Shown here: piece by piece, positions 6,933 through 10,073 of the stretch
Layout of the letters: each line of letters begins with the position of its first letter
How positions within the stretch are numbered: the first letter of the stretch is position 1
NCBI GenBank assembly: GCA_020722945.1
Contig: DYJV01000073.1
Coordinates: forward strand, 1-10,073
Length of the DNA stretch: 10,073 bases
Direction: 5' to 3'
Origin: Candidatus Methylomirabilis sp.
GTDB taxonomy: Bacteria; DYJV01
Program-made: the position numbers and the translations under genes
The notes under the pieces: model-generated
The model's database searches: none
Seen by the model: the letters and a program-made list of their open reading frames with translations, nothing else
Told to the model about the DNA's origin: nothing

Positions 6933-7187
6933 ATGAAAATTTCTTCAATTTTGATTGCTGGTGTAGTGTTTCTTGTTTTAGTTGTTTTTATAATTTATCA
7001 AGGTGGGGCTTCTAAAAAAGAGAAACCTAAGGTTTTTGTTGGTAAAGCTCTTAAAACATATACTGTGGAAGGTCTAAAAGTCAACCTTACTGAAATTTGT
7101 ATAAATGGAGTTCTCTACTATGCAGTTGAAGGTGTAGGTTTGACACCAGCTCTTAATACTGAGTCAGAAGTTTTACTTTGCGAATAA
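6933..7187 (+). CDS. Small membrane-anchored protein of unknown function with two cysteines
   Basis: I do not recognise a named family for this 84-residue protein. Residues 4-22 are strongly hydrophobic after a single lysine, giving an N-terminal membrane anchor or uncleaved signal. No lipobox is present. The remaining 60 residues begin with a lysine-rich stretch (KKEKPK, 28-33) and should lie outside the cytoplasmic membrane. They contain CINGVLYYAVEGVGLTP (56-72) and a final cysteine at C83, the penultimate residue. The two cysteines could form a disulphide, enclosing a small beta-rich domain (inference). AAGGGGG (6921-6927) gives a clear ribosome-binding site 5 bases before the ATG. It stands alone between the proC terminator and a strong bidirectional terminator. 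The upstream gap is extremely A-T rich, and I see no convincing promoter, only TATAAA at 6883-6888. Confidence 0.82.
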   Translation: MKISSILIAGVVFLVLVVFIIYQGGASKKEKPKVFVGKALKTYTVEGLKVNLTEICINGVLYYAVEGVGLTPALNTESEVLLCE

Positions 7188-7206
7188 TTTTTTTCTTAAA
7201 TTAAAT

Positions 7207-7242
7207 AAAAAAGCCTGCAAAATTACTTGCAGGCTTTTTTTT
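7207..7242. terminator. Strong bidirectional intrinsic terminator
   Basis: AAAAAAGCCTGCAA (7207-7220) pairs without mismatch to TTGCAGGCTTTTTT (7227-7240) around the loop AATTAC. The G-C core has A-runs before it and T-runs after it, so it works on both strands. It ends transcription of the small gene on the left and of leuS from the right. The leuS stop codon (7241-7243) touches its edge. Confidence 0.93.
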
Positions 7243-9823
7243 ATTGTGTAACGATATTTATCAGCTTATCTTTTACATAAAAAATATTTTTTATCCCTCT
7301 CCCCTCTAAAAAGGTTTTGATTTTTTCATCATTTATGGAGAGTTCTTTTATCTGAGCTTCCTCCATATCTGCAGAGACTGTTATTTTACCTCTTACCTTG
7401 CCATTTATCTGTGTAACTATTGTTTTGCTCTCCCTCTGAAGAGCTTTTTCATCCCAGCAGGGGAAAGCTTTGTTCAAGAGAGGGTCATTGTTGCATCCTG
7501 TAATTATAGACCAAAGCTCATCTGTAAAATGTGGAACAAATGGAGCTAAAAGTAGTATAATTGTTTGTAAAGTCTCTTTTAATACCTTTTTTTCTAATAA
7601 ACTATTAACATTTGACTGGTTTGCAAGATTTACAAGCTCCATAATTGCACTTATTGCAGTGTTAAAATGAAATCTATCGTTTATGTCGTTGTAGACTTTT
7701 TTGATAGTTTCGTGTGTCTTCCTTCTGAGAGCTTTTGTCTCGCCATCGAGAGCTCCATCGTTTTCTGAATATATATCTACATCTTTTATCTTTTCGTAAT
7801 TAGAGATAACAAGATTCCAAACTCTTTTTAAAAATCTGTAACACCCCTCCACACCTTGTTCACTCCATTCGAGGGTTTTGTCAGGGGGAGATGCGAAAAG
7901 TATAAAAAGTCTTGCCGTGTCAGCACCATACTCATTAATTATATTTTCAGGGTCAATAACATTTTTTTTGCTTTTAGACATCTTCTCACTTCTTCCTATA
8001 TCCACTTGTTTGCCACATATTGAACAATTCCCTTCATTTACCTGTTCTGGGAAAAGCCATCCATGTTCTGGACATGAGTGAGTTTCTTTGCACACCATAC
8101 CTTGTGTCAAAAGATTTGTAAAAGGTTCGTCAAATTTGATATATCCAAAATCTCTCAATACTTTTGTAAAAAATCTTGAGTATAAGAGGTGAAGAACTGC
8201 ATGTTCTATTCCCCCTATGTATTGGTCAACTGGAAGCCAATAATCAACTGCTTTTTGGTCAAAAGGGGTGTCAGAGGTATTGGGTGAGGCATATTTTATG
8301 TAATACCAAGAAGATTCGACAAATGTATCCATTGTATCTGTCTCTCTTCTTGCATCACCACCACATTTGGGACACTTTGTTTTGACAAAATCTTTGAGCT
8401 GTTTCAAAATATCACTTGAAGATGTAAATTGAACATCTTTAGGTAAAACTACCGGTAGCTGGTCTACAGGGATAGGAACAACTCCACATTTATCACAGTA
8501 AATTATAGGGATAGGAGCCCCCCAATACCGCTGTCTTGATATACTCCAATCTCGTAGACGGTAATTTACACTCCTCTTCCCTAAATTTTTTTCAGCAAGC
8601 CATTTGGTGATTAAATCCATTGCTTCAATATTTTTTGTGCCGTTAAACTGCTCTGAATTAAAAAGAATCCCCTCCTCTTCGTATGCTTTCTCCATAGAGG
8701 ATGGCTCTATATCTTTGTCAATAGGTTTGATAACAGGTATGATGGGGAGATTATATTTTTTGGCAAAATCAAAATCTCTCTGATCATGAGCAGGAACAGC
8801 CATTACTGCACCTGTCCCATAATCCATAAGGACAAAATTTGCGACAAATATCGGAATCTCTCTTCCATTGGCAGGGTTGATACAGTATGAACCTGTCCAT
8901 ACCCCCTTTTTTTCGTAATCTTCAGATGTTCTTTTTATTTTGTCTTCCTTTTTCATTTCGTTTATTTCAGATATAATCTTATCCCTATCTCCGGCTTCTC
9001 CTTTTACCAGGGAATCTATAATTGGATGTTCAGGCGCGATGCTCATAAATGTAGCACCAAAAATAGTATCTGGTCTTGTTGTAAATACGGTGATGAAGTC
9101 GGGACTACCCTTTATTTGAAATTTTAGCTCACTCCCAAAACTTTTACCAATCCAATTCCTCTGCATTACGAGGACTTTTTCTGGCCATCCGGGAAGTTTG
9201 TATGTAAAATCGAGAAGCTCCTCTGCATAATCTGTGATTTTGAAATACCAATGCTCAAGCTCCTTTATCTCAATCTCTGTCCCACATCTCCAACACACTC
9301 CATCTTCAACCTGCTCATTTGCAAGAACAGTAGCACACTTTTCACACCAGTTAACATTCCCTTTTGATCTGTATGCAAGACCTTTTTCATACATTTTTAT
9401 AAAAAACATCTGCTCCCATTTGTAGTAGTTTTCATCACATGTTGCAACCTCTCTTTTCCAGTCGTAGCTAAACCCAAGTTTTTTGAGCTGTTTCTTCATA
9501 TAATCTATATTGTCGTATGTCCATTTGGCAGGGTGGATATTGTTACTAATGGCGGCATTTTCAGCAGGGAGCCCAAAAGCATCCCAACCCATAGGGTGAA
9601 GAACATTGTAATTATTCATCCTCTTGAATCTTGTAATAACATCTCCAATTGTGTAATTCCTGACATGCCCCATATGTATCTTTCCAGATGGATATGGGAA
9701 CATTTCAAGCAGATAATATTTACTCTTTGATGGATCATCTTTGACATTAAAAATATCTAACTCTTCCCATCTTTTTTGCCATTTATCTTCTATTTTTTTC
9801 GGTTCGTAAGGGATATCAAGCAT
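7241..9823 (-). CDS. leuS: Leucyl-tRNA synthetase
   Basis: LeuRS charges tRNA-Leu with leucine in the cytoplasm and hydrolyses mischarged products. The class I motifs are present: HMGH (50-53, the HIGH box) and KMSKS (614-618). The CP1 editing domain shows TTRPDT (248-253) and GTGAVMAVPAHDQRD (337-351), with the editing aspartate at about D347. Cysteine pairs at 160/163 and 177/180 form a zinc site. Further CxxC pairs occur near 443-446 and 484-487, and a Cys/His cluster lies near 584-604. A C-terminal domain begins around 800 with INGKVRGK. An in-frame ATG lies 12 bases earlier (9835), but GGAGG (9833 to 9829) overlaps it and sits 5 bases before the ATG at 9823. That start gives 860 residues, the usual bacterial length. 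The gene stands alone, convergent with the small protein gene. Confidence 0.98.
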   Translation of the reverse strand: MLDIPYEPKKIEDKWQKRWEELDIFNVKDDPSKSKYYLLEMFPYPSGKIHMGHVRNYTIGDVITRFKRMNNYNVLHPMGWDAFGLPAENAAISNNIHPAKWTYDNIDYMKKQLKKLGFSYDWKREVATCDENYYKWEQMFFIKMYEKGLAYRSKGNVNWCEKCATVLANEQVEDGVCWRCGTEIEIKELEHWYFKITDYAEELLDFTYKLPGWPEKVLVMQRNWIGKSFGSELKFQIKGSPDFITVFTTRPDTIFGATFMSIAPEHPIIDSLVKGEAGDRDKIISEINEMKKEDKIKRTSEDYEKKGVWTGSYCINPANGREIPIFVANFVLMDYGTGAVMAVPAHDQRDFDFAKKYNLPIIPVIKPIDKDIEPSSMEKAYEEEGILFNSEQFNGTKNIEAMDLITKWLAEKNLGKRSVNYRLRDWSISRQRYWGAPIPIIYCDKCGVVPIPVDQLPVVLPKDVQFTSSSDILKQLKDFVKTKCPKCGGDARRETDTMDTFVESSWYYIKYASPNTSDTPFDQKAVDYWLPVDQYIGGIEHAVLHLLYSRFFTKVLRDFGYIKFDEPFTNLLTQGMVCKETHSCPEHGWLFPEQVNEGNCSICGKQVDIGRSEKMSKSKKNVIDPENIINEYGADTARLFILFASPPDKTLEWSEQGVEGCYRFLKRVWNLVISNYEKIKDVDIYSENDGALDGETKALRRKTHETIKKVYNDINDRFHFNTAISAIMELVNLANQSNVNSLLEKKVLKETLQTIILLLAPFVPHFTDELWSIITGCNNDPLLNKAFPCWDEKALQRESKTIVTQINGKVRGKITVSADMEEAQIKELSINDEKIKTFLEGRGIKNIFYVKDKLINIVTQ

Positions 9824-9843
9824 TGCTGCCTCCATAAATTTTA

Positions 9844-9861
9844 ATTACTTAAATTACTTAA
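9844..9861. repeat. 9-base tandem repeat just upstream of leuS
   Basis: ATTACTTAA occurs twice in a row (9844-9852 and 9853-9861), about 20 bases before the leuS start, in the presumed untranslated leader. Its A-T content could keep the leader unstructured. It may simply be a slippage product. Confidence 0.6.
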
Positions 9862-9873
9862 AAGGTTAAAAAA

Positions 9874-9900
9874 ATTAACATTAAATAGAGAGCAATGCAA
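9874..9900 (-). promoter_or_regulatory. Candidate proximal promoter for leuS
   Basis: On the minus strand TTGCAT (9900 to 9895), 15 bases, then GTTAAT (9879 to 9874). The shared core CTTGCA ... ATGTTAATT resembles the region upstream of rpmE. It would give a leader of about 45 bases. Matches to consensus are partial. Confidence 0.25.
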
Positions 9901-10011
9901 GGAAAATTTTAATATTGAGTTATCGAGAAGTTTGGTTTTTCTTATATTTGCTAAGTTATCTGTTTCCCCAATTACTGTTTAAATTATTAAATAGTCATTT
10001 TATACAATTTC

Positions 10012-10031
10012 AAGGTTGAAAAAAGGTTCAA
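10012..10031. repeat. Imperfect 9-base direct repeat
   Basis: AAGGTTGAA (10012-10020) and AAGGTTCAA (10023-10031) match at 8 of 9 bases and start 11 bases apart, about one DNA turn. TTGAA and TTCAA within them also form an inverted repeat. They lie just downstream of the distal leuS promoter candidate, a position suited to a regulator. No regulator is identified. Confidence 0.35.
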
Positions 10032-10038
10032 AATTTAA

Positions 10039-10068
10039 ATTATAGTGACAAACTATATTTTTTGTCAT
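10039..10068 (-). promoter_or_regulatory. Candidate distal sigma-70 promoter for leuS
   Basis: On the minus strand ATGACA (10068 to 10063, 5 of 6 to TTGACA), 18 bases, then a perfect TATAAT (10044 to 10039). By consensus it is the best promoter in the window. Transcription would start near 10032 and leave a leader of about 200 bases before leuS, in which I see no T-box sequence. A 7-bp inverted repeat (10046-10067) overlaps the -35 and spacer. Confidence 0.5.
10046..10067. repeat. 7-bp inverted repeat TGACAAA-N8-TTTGTCA over a promoter
   Basis: TGACAAA (10046-10052) and TTTGTCA (10061-10067) are exact reverse complements 8 bases apart. They lie within the -35 and spacer of the distal leuS promoter candidate. 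The size and placement suit a dimeric repressor site, but the owner is unknown and the match may be chance in A-T rich DNA. Confidence 0.4.
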
Positions 10069-10073
10069 TTCGA

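Noticed and set aside
9824-9835. Upstream ATG for leuS giving MEAAM at the N-terminus
   Set aside because: This ATG overlaps the GGAGG used by the next ATG, which gives the usual 860-residue length.
9858-9881. Minus-strand mini-frame MLIFLTF with two Leu codons in the leuS leader, resembling a leader peptide
   Set aside because: No ribosome-binding site precedes it, no G-C hairpin with a U-run follows, and seven codons arise easily in such A-T rich DNA.
9836-10032. T-box riboswitch upstream of leuS
   Set aside because: No T-box core sequence (GGTGGTACCGCG-like) or terminator/antiterminator pair is visible on the minus strand.

Overview
This is an AT-rich window (about one third G+C, judged by eye) of ordinary bacterial chromosome, mostly conserved housekeeping genes. 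The proteins look like those of an anaerobic Gram-negative lineage. A C+ type ribosomal protein L31, ThyX instead of ThyA, the order rpmE-thyX-yqhQ-prfA-prmC and a very low G+C content would fit Deferribacterota (for example Deferribacter or a relative). That placement is inference from recall of such gene orders and was not tested. I see no insertion sequence, phage, CRISPR array, tRNA, rRNA or obvious transferred island.

Left part: a PhoR/WalK-type membrane sensor histidine kinase is read leftward (1792 to 89), with no response regulator beside it here. Between it and the rightward operon lies a 242-base divergent region. It holds a good leftward promoter inside a perfect 9-bp inverted repeat and a weaker rightward promoter candidate.

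Middle: a tightly packed rightward operon, rpmE (L31), thyX (flavin-dependent thymidylate synthase), a YqhQ/DUF1385 membrane protein, prfA (release factor 1) and prmC (which methylates the GGQ glutamine of that release factor). The last three genes overlap (17 and 8 bases), which suggests translational coupling. PrmC and its substrate PrfA are thus made together. Around the prmC stop there are two mutually exclusive hairpins, one of them followed by a U-tract. Next comes proC (pyrroline-5-carboxylate reductase, last step of proline synthesis) with its own leader and terminator. It is followed by an unrecognised 84-residue membrane-anchored protein with two cysteines.

Right part: a strong 14-bp-stem bidirectional terminator separates the small gene from the convergent leuS (leucyl-tRNA synthetase, 860 aa), read leftward. 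The roughly 240 bases upstream of leuS hold two promoter candidates, a 9-base tandem repeat and a 7-bp inverted repeat.

Several likely starts are later than the longest open frame. rpmE starts at 2035, prfA at 3878, prmC at 4944 and leuS at 9823, each chosen by ribosome-binding site, overlap or family length. No new multi-gene system is evident. The points most worth checking are the altered ATP-lid motif of the kinase, a shared CTTGCA-type upstream motif before rpmE, proC and leuS, and the small two-cysteine protein.
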